In this document: piece by piece, positions 35,942-45,372 of the stretch
Layout: every line of letters begins with the position of its first letter
Numbering within the stretch: position 1 is the stretch's first letter
Assembly: GCF_016065055.1 (NCBI RefSeq)
Contig: NZ_CP065856.1
Span: forward strand, 186,001-250,000
DNA: 64,000 nt
Direction of reading: 5' to 3'
Source: Halosimplex litoreum
Lineage (GTDB): Archaea > Halobacteriota > Halobacteria > Halobacteriales > Haloarculaceae
Translations under genes and position numbers: made by a program
The notes under the pieces: generated by a model
What the model was told of the DNA's origin: nothing
Databases searched by the model: none
Seen by the model: the letters and a program-made list of their open reading frames with translations, nothing else

Positions 35942-36677
35942 CGACTTCGACCTCCTCGTAGGTGGGGTTGAGGACGCGGATCTCCCGGTCCTCGGCCTCG
36001 TCCTCGATACGCTCGCGCTTGCGACCGCCGACCTTCGAGGCGATGCGGACGGCTTCCGTGTCGCCGTCCACGCCCTCGAGGTCGTCGAGGTTGTGCACGC
36101 GAACCTCTTCGAAGCCCGACGGGTGCAGGTCGCGCACCGCTTTCGGCGAGCGAAAGCCCGCCTGAACGGTGTCGCCCTTGCCCTTGATGCCGATCCGCTG
36201 CTTCGAGAGCTGGCCCCGGGGCTTGCGCCACGAGGTCGAGACGCGCTTTTTCTTGTGGTAGTCCTGGCGGTTGAACTGCGGCACGCTCGTCGTCCGCCGC
36301 TCGGTGAGCAGCCGCTCGGTGTTCTCGTCCAGGTCCGGCTCGAAGTCGACTTCGATGCGCGGACGCATCTCGGTCTCGACGTCCTCGGCCGGTTCCTCTG
36401 CTTCCTCGGCTTCCTCGGTCTCCTCTTCCTCGACCTCGGCCTCGGTCTCCTCGGCGACCTCGAGGCCGCCCACGTCGGCTTTGATGCGGGCCGCCAGGGC
36501 GTTGCCCACCACGTCGGCGAGCTCCTCCTGACTGGCGCCGCGCACGTCGTCGACGGTGTCGTAGCCGGCGTCTTCGAGGTCGGAGGCTCGGGACGGCCCG
36601 ACGCCGCTGATGTCCTCCAGCTCCTCGAACTCTTCGTCGGCCGCGGCCTCCTCGGTGTCTTGGTCGTCGTCTGCCAT
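35934..36677 (-). CDS. rpl32e: 50S ribosomal protein eL32 with acidic HhH N-terminal extension
   Basis: 247 residues. The L32e core is the C-terminal half ([21 protein letters not shown]). The first 110 residues are an acidic extension: a helix-hairpin-helix-like segment ([20 protein letters not shown]) followed by a Glu-rich linker. This extension is known from haloarchaeal eL32, and its role is unclear. The start is coupled to uL6 by a 1-nt overlap. Confidence 0.95.
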   Translation of the reverse strand: MADDDQDTEEAAADEEFEELEDISGVGPSRASDLEDAGYDTVDDVRGASQEELADVVGNALAARIKADVGGLEVAEETEAEVEEEETEEAEEAEEPAEDVETEMRPRIEVDFEPDLDENTERLLTERRTTSVPQFNRQDYHKKKRVSTSWRKPRGQLSKQRIGIKGKGDTVQAGFRSPKAVRDLHPSGFEEVRVHNLDDLEGVDGDTEAVRIASKVGGRKRERIEDEAEDREIRVLNPTYEEVEVDD

Positions 36678-37213
36678 CAGGCGTCACCTCGGGTCGGTTT
36701 CTGTGTGATGTAGACCCCGTCCTGGAAGATGCGGACGTCCTTGTCCGTGACGCGGGTCAGCTGTTCGATGTCCGCCGCCGTCTGGCCGACGGCTTCCACG
36801 TCGGGACCGGACAGCGTGATCTGCTCCTCGGAGACCGACACGTCGGTGTCCCCGTGGATCTCGGTGCGGCGCGGCGCGCGCTCGCCGAGGAAGTTCTCGA
36901 TGACGACTTCCTCGCCCTCGACGTCGACCTGCATCGGGAAGTGAGAGTAGAAGACCTCCATCTCGTACTCCCAGCCCTCGGTGACGCCGTGGAACATGTT
37001 CCGAACGTGACTCTCGAAGGTCCCCAGTGTCGACATCGTCTTGGCGTCGTCCTCGTCGCTCTCGATGACGACGCTGTCGCCGTCGGCCGAAACCGACACG
37101 TCGGGGTACCAGAGCCGTCGGGTCACGCTGCCGTTGGGCCCCTCGACTGTGAGTTCGAGGTGGTCCATCTCGGCGCTCGCCTCGTCTGGAATCTGTAGTT
37201 CTGTGCGTGGCAT
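36677..37213 (-). CDS. rpl6: 50S ribosomal protein uL6
   Basis: 178 residues with the duplicated uL6 fold. It starts [20 protein letters not shown], and the archaeal signature near the middle reads [20 protein letters not shown]. It lies 2 nt after the uS8 stop. Confidence 0.96.
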   Translation of the reverse strand: MPRTELQIPDEASAEMDHLELTVEGPNGSVTRRLWYPDVSVSADGDSVVIESDEDDAKTMSTLGTFESHVRNMFHGVTEGWEYEMEVFYSHFPMQVDVEGEEVVIENFLGERAPRRTEIHGDTDVSVSEEQITLSGPDVEAVGQTAADIEQLTRVTDKDVRIFQDGVYITQKPTRGDA

Positions 37214-37215
37214 TG

Positions 37216-37608
37216 TCAGTATACGTACGCGATGACCTGGCCACCGACGCCCGCCTCGCGGGCCTCGTAGTGGCTCATGATCCCGTGGCTGGTCGTGACG
37301 ACGAGCGTCCCGTAGTCACGGGCGGGGAGGAACCGCTTCTCCCACTTCTCGAACTCGTCGGCGCCCGCCGAATAGCGGGGCAGGACCGGGCCACATTCGT
37401 TGATCGCTCCTTTCAGTTCGACCTCGAACTGACCGGCTTTGCCGTCGTCGACGAACTCGAAGCCGTCGATGTACCCGCGGTCGTAGAAGACCTCGAGCAC
37501 GCTGCCGATCTCGTTCGAGGCGGGTGATACCTCGTGGTCGAGATGCCCGACGCTCTCGGCGTTGTCGATGCCCGAGAGCGCGTTGGCGAGTGGGTCGTTT
37601 CCTGTCAT
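37216..37608 (-). CDS. rps8: 30S ribosomal protein uS8
   Basis: 130 residues. It starts [20 protein letters not shown] and ends with the conserved [23 protein letters not shown] 37608 overlaps the uS14 stop by 4 nt and matches the family length, so the in-frame 18-codon extension is rejected. Confidence 0.96.
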   Translation of the reverse strand: MTGNDPLANALSGIDNAESVGHLDHEVSPASNEIGSVLEVFYDRGYIDGFEFVDDGKAGQFEVELKGAINECGPVLPRYSAGADEFEKWEKRFLPARDYGTLVVTTSHGIMSHYEAREAGVGGQVIAYVY

Positions 37609-37784
37609 GAGTACTTCCTGAAGCCCATGCTTCGCGAGATCTCTCGGAAGCACTGGCGACACAGCCAGATGTCGTACTTGCCGACCAGTCCCTGTTCGCG
37701 CCCGCAGCGCTGACAGGACTCCAGCTGGCCGGTCCGCTTTGCAACCTGCTCGCCGGTTTCGGACTCGGATTCGCTCTCGCTCAT
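37605..37784 (-). CDS. rps14: 30S ribosomal protein uS14 (zinc-binding type)
   Basis: 59 residues with four zinc-ligand cysteines in [22 protein letters not shown] (C-x2-C ... C-x2-C). A short Ser/Glu N-terminus (MSESESESE) is the acidic halophilic extension. Both ends overlap neighbours by 4 nt. Confidence 0.96.
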   Translation of the reverse strand: MSESESESETGEQVAKRTGQLESCQRCGREQGLVGKYDIWLCRQCFREISRSMGFRKYS

Positions 37785-38311
37785 TCGCTCACCTCCACGT
37801 CGAACGCCCCCTCGACGAACGCGACCGCGTCCGCCACGTCCAGCCGGTGGCTCGACGGGATCTGTCGGGACGCCTTGTCTCGCTTCGATACGCGGTAGCC
37901 CGGCCGGACCAGGTTGACCGTCACGTCCAGCCCGTAGATACCGGTGTTCGGGTCGTACTCCTGGCTCGGGAAGTCGGTGTGTTCCTCGACGCCGAAGCTG
38001 AAGTTGCCCGTGTCGTCGAACTGCGACTCCGAGAGGTCGGCCAGACCGAGCGCGGTCTCGAGGAACTCGCGGGCGTCCTCGTCGCGCAGGGTGACCTTCG
38101 CACCGATGGGGTCGCCCTGGCGGACGCCGAACTCGCCGACGGTCGCCTGGGCCTGCGTGCGGACGGGCTGTTGCCCGGCCACGTCCTCCAGGATCTCCTC
38201 GGCGTCCGCGAGCTCGCGGCCGCCTTCGCCGACGCCCATGTGGACGACGACCTTCTCGACGCGCGGTTCGCGCATCTCGTGGAAGCCCGAATCGGCGCTC
38301 TCCGAGCTCAT
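37781..38311 (-). CDS. rpl5: 50S ribosomal protein uL5
   Basis: 176 residues. The core includes [20 protein letters not shown] near the start, and QARATVGEF-like and [20 protein letters not shown] segments follow. It binds 5S rRNA with uL18. Overlaps eS4 by 4 nt. Confidence 0.96.
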   Translation of the reverse strand: MSSESADSGFHEMREPRVEKVVVHMGVGEGGRELADAEEILEDVAGQQPVRTQAQATVGEFGVRQGDPIGAKVTLRDEDAREFLETALGLADLSESQFDDTGNFSFGVEEHTDFPSQEYDPNTGIYGLDVTVNLVRPGYRVSKRDKASRQIPSSHRLDVADAVAFVEGAFDVEVSE

Positions 38312-39075
38312 TCGTCGTCACCTCCGTCTTCGACGTCGGCCGCGGCCTCCTCGGTCACGTCCTCGGGGCCTTCGCCCTCGTCGTCGGTGAAGTTCTCGTC
38401 GATGACGACGACGTACTCCTCGACCGTCTCGAAGCCATCGGCGTCGTCCTGCTCGACGAGCACGTTGTTGGAGGCGCTGCCGGGCGTGACCTGGATGGTC
38501 TCGACCGTGCCGACCTCGCCAGCGTGGGCGCCGTCGACGGCCGTCACCAGCGCGCCCTCCTCGTACTCGAAGTGCGCGACGATCTCGCCGTCGTCGTTCG
38601 AGACGACCACGGAGTCACCGCCGTCGTAGGGGTCGCCCTCGTCGACGACCAGCGTCTGGCCGTCGTGCAGGGTCAGCTGCACGTCCCCGCCGGGGACGTG
38701 CTGTTTGTTCACGATCTTGCCGAGCGCCGAGTCCGCGGCCTCGGCGTCGATCGGGGTCAGCGCGAGCCGACCGCCGTCGCCGGGGAACACGCGGTAGTAC
38801 TCGTCGCGCTCGACGAACGCGAGGATGTCGAACATCCCGACCGGACGCTCCTCGTCGGAGACGGCCTTGCCGTTGATCAGGACGCTGTCCTGGTCGAGGG
38901 CGTAGCGCGCCTCTTTGCGGGTGTCCGCGTAGCCGAGCACGTCCCGCAGGACGATGAGCAGGGGAACCCCCGCCTCGCCGTGGGGACCGGCGTCGGCCTT
39001 GACGGTGAACGTCTCGGTCTTGCGCTCGATCGGCCAGCTGTTCGGCACCGAGAGTCGCTTCTGATGTTTCGTCAT
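38308..39075 (-). CDS. rps4e: 30S ribosomal protein eS4
   Basis: 255 residues. It starts [20 protein letters not shown] after Met and has an S4-like RNA-binding domain, a central S4e domain, and a KOW-like segment near [16 protein letters not shown]. The C-terminal 25 residues are almost all acidic, which lengthens it beyond other archaeal eS4. Overlaps uL24 by 4 nt. Confidence 0.95.
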   Translation of the reverse strand: MTKHQKRLSVPNSWPIERKTETFTVKADAGPHGEAGVPLLIVLRDVLGYADTRKEARYALDQDSVLINGKAVSDEERPVGMFDILAFVERDEYYRVFPGDGGRLALTPIDAEAADSALGKIVNKQHVPGGDVQLTLHDGQTLVVDEGDPYDGGDSVVVSNDDGEIVAHFEYEEGALVTAVDGAHAGEVGTVETIQVTPGSASNNVLVEQDDADGFETVEEYVVVIDENFTDDEGEGPEDVTEEAAADVEDGGDDE

Positions 39076-39434
39076 GCGCTGTCCTCCTCAGATTCGAGAC
39101 GCTTCTGGCGCAGGTCGTCCTCGAGTGTCAGGTCCGTGACCCGCAGGTTCGAGGCGTCGACCGGACGGGGAACCTCCTCGCCGTCCGCGGCCTCGACGGT
39201 CACGTCCTCGACGCGAACCGCGGTCTCGGAGAGGTCCACGTCGACCACCTCGCCGGTCTCGCCGGCGAAGTCGCCGCGCAGCACCTCGACCGTGTCGCCC
39301 TCGTTGACGCGAACCGACCGCTGCCCGTACTCGTCACGGAGGTCCCCCGACAGGGTCGCCCGGACCTTCTCGTGGCGTTCGTGCAGCGGCGCCGAAGCGT
39401 CGTCGTTCCGCTGTTTGCGTGGTTGCTTGCTCAT
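39072..39434 (-). CDS. rpl24: 50S ribosomal protein uL24
   Basis: 120 residues with a KOW motif in [20 protein letters not shown]. It starts [20 protein letters not shown] after Met, the archaeal L24/L26e form. Overlaps uL14 by 4 nt. Confidence 0.95.
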   Translation of the reverse strand: MSKQPRKQRNDDASAPLHERHEKVRATLSGDLRDEYGQRSVRVNEGDTVEVLRGDFAGETGEVVDVDLSETAVRVEDVTVEAADGEEVPRPVDASNLRVTDLTLEDDLRQKRLESEEDSA

Positions 39435-39829
39435 ACTATCATCGTCGCCGTCGAGGCGACCGATCCGAATCGCTCCGCGACCTCGCGGGCGATGGGTCCT
39501 TTCAGTTCGGTACCGCGGGGGTCCTCGTTGTCGTCGACGACGACCGCCGCGTTGTCCTCGAACTTCACGCGGGTGCCGTCCGGACGGCGGATCGGCTTGC
39601 GCTGGCGGACGACGACCGCCTCCAGCACCTGCCGCCGCATCTCCGGGGTCCCCTTCGTGACCGAGACGGTGATCTTGTCACCGATGCCCGCCTTCGGATG
39701 GCGGTTCTTCGCTCCCGAGTAGCCGGCGATGGAGATGACCTTCAGTTCGCGTGCGCCGGTGTTGTCGGCGCAGTTGATCAGCGAGCCCTTCTCCAGGCCC
39801 TGGGTCACGTCCGCCTTCATCGCCTCCAT
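39431..39829 (-). CDS. rpl14: 50S ribosomal protein uL14
   Basis: 132 residues. The signature is [20 protein letters not shown]. It lies at the subunit interface. Its start overlaps the uS17 stop by 1 nt. Confidence 0.97.
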   Translation of the reverse strand: MEAMKADVTQGLEKGSLINCADNTGARELKVISIAGYSGAKNRHPKAGIGDKITVSVTKGTPEMRRQVLEAVVVRQRKPIRRPDGTRVKFEDNAAVVVDDNEDPRGTELKGPIAREVAERFGSVASTATMIV

Positions 39830-40155
39830 CAGTCGTCACCTCCCTCGCGGGAAACGACCACGTGGCTCTTCGTCTTCGAGAGCGGTCGACACTCCGCTAT
39901 CGTCACTGTCTCGCCCTCGTCGAGGTCGAGGCACTCCGGTGCGTGGGCCGGAACACGACTCCGCCGTTTCATCAGGCGGTCGTATTTCGGCACCGGCACG
40001 TCGTACTCTCGCTCGACGACGACGGTCTTGTCCATGTCGGTCGACGCGACTGTGCCCTCGATCGTCTGCCCGCGGACACTCAGCGTGCCGTGGAACGGGC
40101 AGTTATCGTCGTCACAGACCGCGTCGGGTTCTTGTACGTTCAATCCTAGCGCCAT
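39829..40155 (-). CDS. rps17: 30S ribosomal protein uS17
   Basis: 108 residues with an archaeal N-terminal extension holding a [10 protein letters not shown] segment, then the OB fold ([20 protein letters not shown]). Its start overlaps the end of rnp1 by 10 nt. Confidence 0.96.
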   Translation of the reverse strand: MALGLNVQEPDAVCDDDNCPFHGTLSVRGQTIEGTVASTDMDKTVVVEREYDVPVPKYDRLMKRRSRVPAHAPECLDLDEGETVTIAECRPLSKTKSHVVVSREGGDD

Positions 40156-40430
40156 TTGCTATCACCAGATTTCTCCGTTCGTCGTGCTGGTCGCGCGACC
40201 AGCCTGCGCCCTTCGACAGTCACGAGCTCACCCGACGCGAGCTCGAACTCGAAGGTGGTCCCCGCTTTGGGGACCGTCGCGACCCGAGACGCGCGCTCGA
40301 TTCCGAGGGTGTTCGTCGTCTCCGCGACGACGCGGCCCTCGATGCCGAGCAGGTCGGGGTTGTCGCTCGCGCGAACGCGAGCGGACAGCCCGACCAGTTC
40401 GTGTCGTGTGAGCGTCTCGGGTGTCAGCAT
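40146..40430 (-). CDS. rnp1: RNase P protein component 1 (Rnp1/Pop4/Rpp29 family)
   Basis: 94 residues. It starts MLTPETLTRHELVGLSARVR and contains IEGRVVAETTNTLGIERASR, the Sm-like barrel of archaeal Rpp29, which supports RNase P RNA in 5' maturation of tRNA. The place between uL29 and uS17 is standard in archaea. ATG 40430 was chosen because the longer frame runs antisense-like through the uL29 gap. Upstream lies an unusual insert (see 40433-40498). Confidence 0.94.
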   Translation of the reverse strand: MLTPETLTRHELVGLSARVRASDNPDLLGIEGRVVAETTNTLGIERASRVATVPKAGTTFEFELASGELVTVEGRRLVARPARRTEKSGDSKWR

Positions 40431-40432
40431 CG

Positions 40433-40498
40433 TTACTCGGACTCCTCGAGGTCGCCTTCTGCTTCGCGGCTGACGCCGCTCAGCTGTCGGGACCTCAT
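40433..40498 (-). CDS. 21-codon micro-ORF between uL29 and rnp1, probably from an insertion/duplication
   Basis: The ORF begins [10 protein letters not shown] and ends EGDLEESE. Its ATG overlaps the uL29 stop as ATGA, and its TAA is 2 nt before rnp1. Its end repeats the uL29 end, and GACCTCGA occurs at both 40499-40506 and 40446-40453. Removing the 53 nt between the copies restores a uL29 ending EGDLEESE, with rnp1 2 nt later. Whether the peptide is made is unknown. Confidence 0.4.
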   Translation of the reverse strand: MRSRQLSGVSREAEGDLEESE

Positions 40499-40701
40499 TC
40501 GAGGTCCCCCTCTTCGCGCTGGATCGTCTTGATCCGCGCGATCGCCTTCCGAAGCTCCTTGATGCGACCCGGGTTCTCCGGGGCGCCACCGGCGGCCTTG
40601 ACCGCGCGGTCGTTGAGCAGCTCCGTCTCCAGCTCTTCGAGTTCCGACTCCCGCTCGGCGGGCGTCATGTCGCGGATCTCCTCGGTGTAGAGGACGGTCA
40701 T
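40495..40701 (-). CDS. rpl29: 50S ribosomal protein uL29 (C-terminus shortened)
   Basis: 68 residues: [20 protein letters not shown] at the start and [20 protein letters not shown] near the end. It ends in GDLE. The next gene segment repeats this tail and continues ESE, and the Haloarcula protein, as I recall it, ends in a similar longer acidic tail. So about four residues appear to be lost by a downstream insertion. The globular part is intact. Overlaps uS3 by 4 nt. Confidence 0.95.
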   Translation of the reverse strand: MTVLYTEEIRDMTPAERESELEELETELLNDRAVKAAGGAPENPGRIKELRKAIARIKTIQREEGDLE

Positions 40702-41645
40702 TCGTCGTCACCCTCCTCGTCGTCGGCGTCGGCCTCGTCGGCCTCTTCCATCTCCTCGACGAGTTCCTCGGCTTCCGCCTCGGTCTCCTCGTCGAGTTCC
40801 TCGTCGACGGCCTCGTCGAGGTCCTCGAGTTCGTCCTCGATCTCGTCGTCGTCGGGCACGTCCACGTCGTCGAACTCCTCGGTCTCCTCGGCGGCCTCTT
40901 CGATGACCTCCTCGTCGACGTCGGGTTCGGCCGACTCCTCGTCGGCCTCGGACTCGGCCGCCGACTCGCCCTCGCCGTCCTCGGGCTCGCCCTCGAGGAG
41001 CTCTTCGACGGACTCGTCGTCGACGTCGGCGACGTAGTCCTCGACTTCCATGTCCTCGTAGACCTCGAAGTCGTCCGGAAGCTCGGCCTCCGGCGGGATG
41101 ATCTTGACCTGCACGCCGATGGTGCCGAGCTTCATGACCGCGGTGCCGACCCCGTGGTCGACGATGTCCTCGGCCGGCTCACCGTTGTGCTTGATGTAGC
41201 CGCGGTTAAACTTCTCCACGCGCGAGCGGGCGCCCGTGACCTTCCCCGAGAGGACGATCTCGGCGCCCTTCGCGCCGGACTCCATGATCCGGTCGATCGT
41301 GGTGTGACCGGCTTTGCGGAAGTACCAGCCGCGTTCGAGGGCGTTTGCCAGGCGGTCGGCGACGATCCGGGCGTTGAGGTCCGGCTCGTCGACCTCCTGG
41401 ACGTCCACCTGCGGGTCCTCCAGGTCGAAGCGGTCCTCGAGCTCCGTCGTGACCTTGCGGATGTTCTTCCCGCCCTTGCCGATGACCATCCCGGGCTTCT
41501 CGGCTTTCAGGACGATCTGGGTGCCCATCGGGGTCTTGGCGACCTCCATGCCGCCGTAACCCGCGCGGCCCAGCTCGTCGGCGAAGAACTCGTCGATCTG
41601 GGTGCGCTGGAGGCCGTCCTCGATGAACTGCTGTTCGTCGGCCAT
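40698..41645 (-). CDS. rps3: 30S ribosomal protein uS3 with long acidic C-terminal tail
   Basis: 315 residues. The KH domain [20 protein letters not shown] and the C-terminal S3 domain end near residue 200. The last 115 residues are almost only Glu, Asp, Ala, Ser and Val, an extreme halophilic tail that bacterial uS3 lacks. It forms part of the mRNA entry site. The 1-nt overlap with uL22 couples their translation. Confidence 0.95.
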   Translation of the reverse strand: MADEQQFIEDGLQRTQIDEFFADELGRAGYGGMEVAKTPMGTQIVLKAEKPGMVIGKGGKNIRKVTTELEDRFDLEDPQVDVQEVDEPDLNARIVADRLANALERGWYFRKAGHTTIDRIMESGAKGAEIVLSGKVTGARSRVEKFNRGYIKHNGEPAEDIVDHGVGTAVMKLGTIGVQVKIIPPEAELPDDFEVYEDMEVEDYVADVDDESVEELLEGEPEDGEGESAAESEADEESAEPDVDEEVIEEAAEETEEFDDVDVPDDDEIEDELEDLDEAVDEELDEETEAEAEELVEEMEEADEADADDEEGDDE

Positions 41646-42112
41646 CAGTTCTCACCCTCCGGCTCTTCGAGGATCAACTCGACGTCGACCTGCGGGGAGT
41701 TCCAGGGGGATGCGCGCCCCATCGCGCGGGGCTTGCGACCCTGGGACTCGCCGACCTTGTGGGCGGCGACGTGCATGATCTCCATGTTCTCGCCGTCGAA
41801 GCCCTGCTCGTCGGCGTTGCCGACTGCGTTCTCGAGCAGGTCGAGGAAGCCTTTACTGGCCTTCTCTGGGTAGCGACCGGCGTCCCAGCCGTCGATGTCG
41901 TTTCGGTGACCGACGCCCGAGTTGTGCTGGCGGAACGGCACCGACTGCTCCTCGTCGATGACCGCCTGCAGGTACTCGACGGCGTCGCCCGCCGTCTTGC
42001 CCTTGATCTCGCGGGCGATGGCCTTGCTGTGCTTGTGGCTCATCTGACGCTCCCGAAGCATCGCTTTCGCCGTGGTCTCCGGGTCGGCGTCGACTGAGTA
42101 GCTGATTCCCAT
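41645..42112 (-). CDS. rpl22: 50S ribosomal protein uL22
   Basis: 155 residues. It starts MGISYSVDADPETTAKAMLR and has the loop HNSGVGHRNDIDGWDAGRYP, which lines the exit tunnel region. It lies 1 nt after the uS19 stop. Confidence 0.96.
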   Translation of the reverse strand: MGISYSVDADPETTAKAMLRERQMSHKHSKAIAREIKGKTAGDAVEYLQAVIDEEQSVPFRQHNSGVGHRNDIDGWDAGRYPEKASKGFLDLLENAVGNADEQGFDGENMEIMHVAAHKVGESQGRKPRAMGRASPWNSPQVDVELILEEPEGEN

Positions 42113-42113
42113 G

Positions 42114-42536
42114 TTATTTGAGCGGTACGAACTTCGAGGAGCGCGTGGCCCCGATGCCGGCCTGGCCGTGCTCGACGGAGGTCCGTGTCAGCTGGAACTC
42201 GCCGAGGTAGTGGCCGAGCATCTCCGGCTCGACGTTCACTCGCTCGAAGCTCTGGCCGGTGTAGACGGCGAAGGTCAGCCCGACCATCTCCGGCACGATC
42301 GGCATGTCGCGCAGATGCGTGCGGATGGGGTCGTTGGCGGTCTCCTCTTCGCCGGCCTCGCGGGCCTCGTCGAGCAGCTTCTCCTTCTCCACGGAGAGGC
42401 CGCGCGTGATACTTCGCCGCTGTCGAGCGGGCAGCAGTTCCGCGACGTCCTCCAGGCTCATGTCCTGCAGCTCGTCGAGCGTGTGACCACGGTAGGTGAA
42501 CTCACCTTCGTGGCCGATCTGGTATTCCGAACTCAT
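42114..42536 (-). CDS. rps19: 30S ribosomal protein uS19
   Basis: 140 residues, the long archaeal form. The core includes [20 protein letters not shown] and [20 protein letters not shown]. It ends FVPLK. Overlaps uL2 by 4 nt. Confidence 0.96.
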   Translation of the reverse strand: MSSEYQIGHEGEFTYRGHTLDELQDMSLEDVAELLPARQRRSITRGLSVEKEKLLDEAREAGEEETANDPIRTHLRDMPIVPEMVGLTFAVYTGQSFERVNVEPEMLGHYLGEFQLTRTSVEHGQAGIGATRSSKFVPLK

Positions 42537-43255
42537 TTGTTGCCACCTCGGCCGGTACGGCGCGAGGAGATGTCACCCACTTTCCGGCCCGGCGGGGCGT
42601 CCCGCGAGACGGACTTGGGCTTGCCGGGGTGCTGGCGACCGCCCCCACCGAAGGGGTGGTCGACCGCGTTCATGGCCACGCCGCGAACGTTGGGCCACTT
42701 CGTGCCCCGCGCTTTCATCTTGTGGTGCTTGTTGCCGGCCTTGACGAACGGTTTCTCCGTCCGGCCACCGCCGGCCACGACGCCGATCGTCGCGCGGCAC
42801 TCGGGGTCCAGCCGCTTGGTCTCTCCCGACGGGAGCGTGACGACCGCGACGTTGCGGTCGTGAGTCAGCAGCTGGGCGTTGACGCCCGAGGCGCGGGCGA
42901 ACTTCCCGCCGTCGCCGGGGTTGGCCTCGACGTTACAGACGGGGATCCCCTCGGGGATCTCCGCCAGCGGGAGCGTGTTGCCCGGGGCGATCTCGGCGCT
43001 GACGCCGACCTGGATGTGGTCGCCGACGCCGACGCCCTCGGGCGCGAGGACGAGACGCTGGTCGCCGTCCTCGAACTCGATGGCCGCGACGGGCGCCGAG
43101 CGGGCCGGGTCGTGTTCGATGTCGACGACCGTCCCGTTGACGACGTCGCCGTCCTCGACCGTCCGGTGCGACAGTTCCGCCTTGTAGCGGTGCGACGGCG
43201 CCCGGAACGTCGAGGTGCCGCGACCGCGTCGTTGTCCCTGGATTCGTCGTCCCAT
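42533..43255 (-). CDS. rpl2: 50S ribosomal protein uL2
   Basis: 240 residues. It starts [20 protein letters not shown] after Met and holds the peptidyl-transferase-proximal segment [20 protein letters not shown]. It lies 2 nt after the uL23 stop. Confidence 0.97.
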   Translation of the reverse strand: MGRRIQGQRRGRGTSTFRAPSHRYKAELSHRTVEDGDVVNGTVVDIEHDPARSAPVAAIEFEDGDQRLVLAPEGVGVGDHIQVGVSAEIAPGNTLPLAEIPEGIPVCNVEANPGDGGKFARASGVNAQLLTHDRNVAVVTLPSGETKRLDPECRATIGVVAGGGRTEKPFVKAGNKHHKMKARGTKWPNVRGVAMNAVDHPFGGGGRQHPGKPKSVSRDAPPGRKVGDISSRRTGRGGNK

Positions 43256-43257
43256 GG

Positions 43258-43512
43258 TCAGAACACCCCGATCCGTGAGGCCACGTCCTCGGCCTCGTCG
43301 TCTTCAGAGAGCTCGACGTACGCCTTCTTCTCGCCGTCGGGCTGGACCTGCGTCGTCACGTTCACGACGGTGACGTCGAACTGCTCGGAGACGGCGTCGG
43401 CGATCTCCGGCTTGCTCGCGTCGCCGGCGACGACGAACTGGAGCTTGTTCTGGAAGTCCAGGTCGTCCATCGCCTTCTCCGTCATGTTCGGGTACTTGAT
43501 GACGGAGTTCAT
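43258..43512 (-). CDS. rpl23: 50S ribosomal protein uL23
   Basis: 84 residues. It starts MNSVIKYPNMTEKAMDDLDF and has the C-terminal strand VVNVTTQVQPDGEKKAYVEL. It sits at the tunnel exit and docks SRP and SecY. A strong GGAGGTGA lies 7 nt before the ATG. The upstream gap to uL4 is filled by a 21-codon ORF (43509). Confidence 0.96.
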   Translation of the reverse strand: MNSVIKYPNMTEKAMDDLDFQNKLQFVVAGDASKPEIADAVSEQFDVTVVNVTTQVQPDGEKKAYVELSEDDEAEDVASRIGVF

Positions 43513-43574
43513 CGGCTCTCACCTCCGGTGAGAACGATGAGCTCGTCGCGCGCTCCGCGTGCGACGGTGTTCAT
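43509..43574 (-). CDS. 21-codon micro-ORF between uL4 and uL23
   Basis: The ORF MNTVARGARDELIVLTGGES plus Arg overlaps the uL4 stop at its ATG (ATGA) and the uL23 ATG at its stop (ATGA), so a chain of coupled starts runs through the gap. The Shine-Dalgarno of uL23 lies inside it. It may exist only to preserve coupling and may not give a stable peptide; it could also be chance. Confidence 0.35.
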   Translation of the reverse strand: MNTVARGARDELIVLTGGESR

Positions 43575-44314
43575 CGGTCGGCCACCTCCGAGACGGCCGA
43601 TTCGGTCCAGATCGTGAGGCGACCGGCGTCGCCGCCGGGCGCCAGGTCCTCCGCGTTGACCTCGCGCGCGGTCGTCACGTCCGCGCCCGCGAGGTTGCGG
43701 GCGGCCGTCGAGGGCTCCTCGCTCGTCACGAAGAGGATCGACTTCGCGCGGTTGTACTTGCGCCCGCGGGTCGTCCCGCGGCCGGCGCGAACCGTCGCCT
43801 CGTCGGCGCGTTCGATGTCGGCGTCGACACCGAGGGTCTCGAGAACGTCGACGACCTCCTGGGTCTTGACCAGGTCCTCGAAGTCGTCGGAGACGACGAG
43901 CGGGAGCTCCGCGTCGTCGTCGAAGTCGTGGCCGCGGTCGGCGACGACTTCGGCGTCCGTCGTGGCCGCGAGGGCCGAGCGGACGGCGAGCTTCTTCTCT
44001 TTCGTGTTGATGTCGAGGCCCTGGTCTTTCTCCTCTTTCGGCGGATGGGCCTTGCGACCGCCGACGGTCTGGGGCACGCGCGCCCCCTGACCGTTCTCCC
44101 GGGGGACGTGGGCCATGCCGCGGCCGCTCCCCTGGGACTCGGCGGGCGTGCGCATCCCGGCGTAGTCGTCGGCTCCGTAGTCCTGCTTGCGGTTGGCCTG
44201 CGCGGCGTGGACGGCTCGCCGGATCAGGTCCGGGCGGAGGTCCGTCTCGAAGACGGCGGGGAGCTCGACGCTCCCGTCGTCGTCGCCGTTCAGGTCTCGT
44301 ACTGTAGCTTCCAT
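43571..44314 (-). CDS. rpl4: 50S ribosomal protein uL4
   Basis: 247 residues. It starts MEATVRDLNGDDDGSVELPA, the tunnel loop includes GSGRGMAHVPRENGQGARVP, and it ends TIWTESAVSEVADR. It lies 3 nt after the uL3 stop. Confidence 0.97.
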   Translation of the reverse strand: MEATVRDLNGDDDGSVELPAVFETDLRPDLIRRAVHAAQANRKQDYGADDYAGMRTPAESQGSGRGMAHVPRENGQGARVPQTVGGRKAHPPKEEKDQGLDINTKEKKLAVRSALAATTDAEVVADRGHDFDDDAELPLVVSDDFEDLVKTQEVVDVLETLGVDADIERADEATVRAGRGTTRGRKYNRAKSILFVTSEEPSTAARNLAGADVTTAREVNAEDLAPGGDAGRLTIWTESAVSEVADR

Positions 44315-44317
44315 ACG

Positions 44318-45367
44318 TTAGTCCTCCTGTGTGGTCGCGGCGGTCCCGCGCCCGCCCTGGTTGGACTGGGTCGAGACGTACCGGACCTCGGGGTCGAGGC
44401 GCGGCTGGTCGTTCGGGCGGACCGCCGGTCGGAAGCGCACGACGCGCTGGTCCGGACCGGGGACCGAGCCCTTGACGAGCGTGTACGGCCCGTCGACCTC
44501 GCCGTAGTTGACGAAGCCGCCCTCGACGGTGGCGTCGGTGCCCTCACCGATGTCGATGAGGCGCTTGTTCAGCTCGGTGCGCTGGTGGTACCCGGTCTGG
44601 CCCTGCTGGGGGACCGTCGAGCGCACGCGCGAAGGGTTCCACGGACCGAGGTTGCCGATGCGTCGGCGCCAGCCCTGGCGGGCGTGTTTGCCCTTCCGCT
44701 TCTGGACGCCCCAGCGCTTGACGGGACCCTGGGTCCCTTTCCCCTTGGTGACCGCGGCCACGTCGGCGTACTCGCCGGCGCGGAAGACGTCGGTCATCGA
44801 GTGCTCGCCGCCGTCGGCGACCAGATCGAGACCGAAGTCGAGGCGGTCGTCGAGCGAGCCGCCGCCGACTCGGGTCTCCATGACCTCGGGCTTCTTGCGC
44901 GGGACGCCGGCGATGTCGTTGGGGACGGTGTGCGTGATGACGCGCACGTCGCCCAGGTCGCCGGCCTCGTGTGCTTGTCGGATCTGTTCCTCTGCGGCGT
45001 CAGCGTCGTGGTCCTCCGGCACGTCGATGGTCCGGTCGAGCTCACCGTGGAACTCGTCGGCCCACACTTCCGTGAGGGGACGCTGGCCGTACGGCGTCGA
45101 TTCGTAGGCTCGGAGCGCGACCGCGCGCATCGGCGGCGTCTCGATGACCGTCACCGGGACGGTCTCCTCCATCCCCTCGCGGGGGGAGTCGGGCTCGTCG
45201 TTGATCAGCACGACGTGTGTCATGCCGGCCTTGTAGCCGGCGAAGCCCTGGAGACCCGGCTGGCCGTCGTCGTCGGGCCAGCTGTTGAACCGCGGGGTCT
45301 CACTCGCCGCTCGCGTACGCGGGCCGAAGCCCAGCGAGCCTTTGCGTGGTCTGTTCGTTCCTGGCAT
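44318..45367 (-). CDS. rpl3: 50S ribosomal protein uL3
   Basis: 349 residues, the archaeal/eukaryotic long form. It starts PGTNRPRKGSLGFGPRTRAA after Met and includes VTKGKGTQGPVKRWGVQKRK, the segment reaching the peptidyl-transferase centre. It lies 5 nt after the SPOUT gene stop. Confidence 0.97.
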   Translation of the reverse strand: MPGTNRPRKGSLGFGPRTRAASETPRFNSWPDDDGQPGLQGFAGYKAGMTHVVLINDEPDSPREGMEETVPVTVIETPPMRAVALRAYESTPYGQRPLTEVWADEFHGELDRTIDVPEDHDADAAEEQIRQAHEAGDLGDVRVITHTVPNDIAGVPRKKPEVMETRVGGGSLDDRLDFGLDLVADGGEHSMTDVFRAGEYADVAAVTKGKGTQGPVKRWGVQKRKGKHARQGWRRRIGNLGPWNPSRVRSTVPQQGQTGYHQRTELNKRLIDIGEGTDATVEGGFVNYGEVDGPYTLVKGSVPGPDQRVVRFRPAVRPNDQPRLDPEVRYVSTQSNQGGRGTAATTQED

Positions 45368-45372
45368 GTGTC

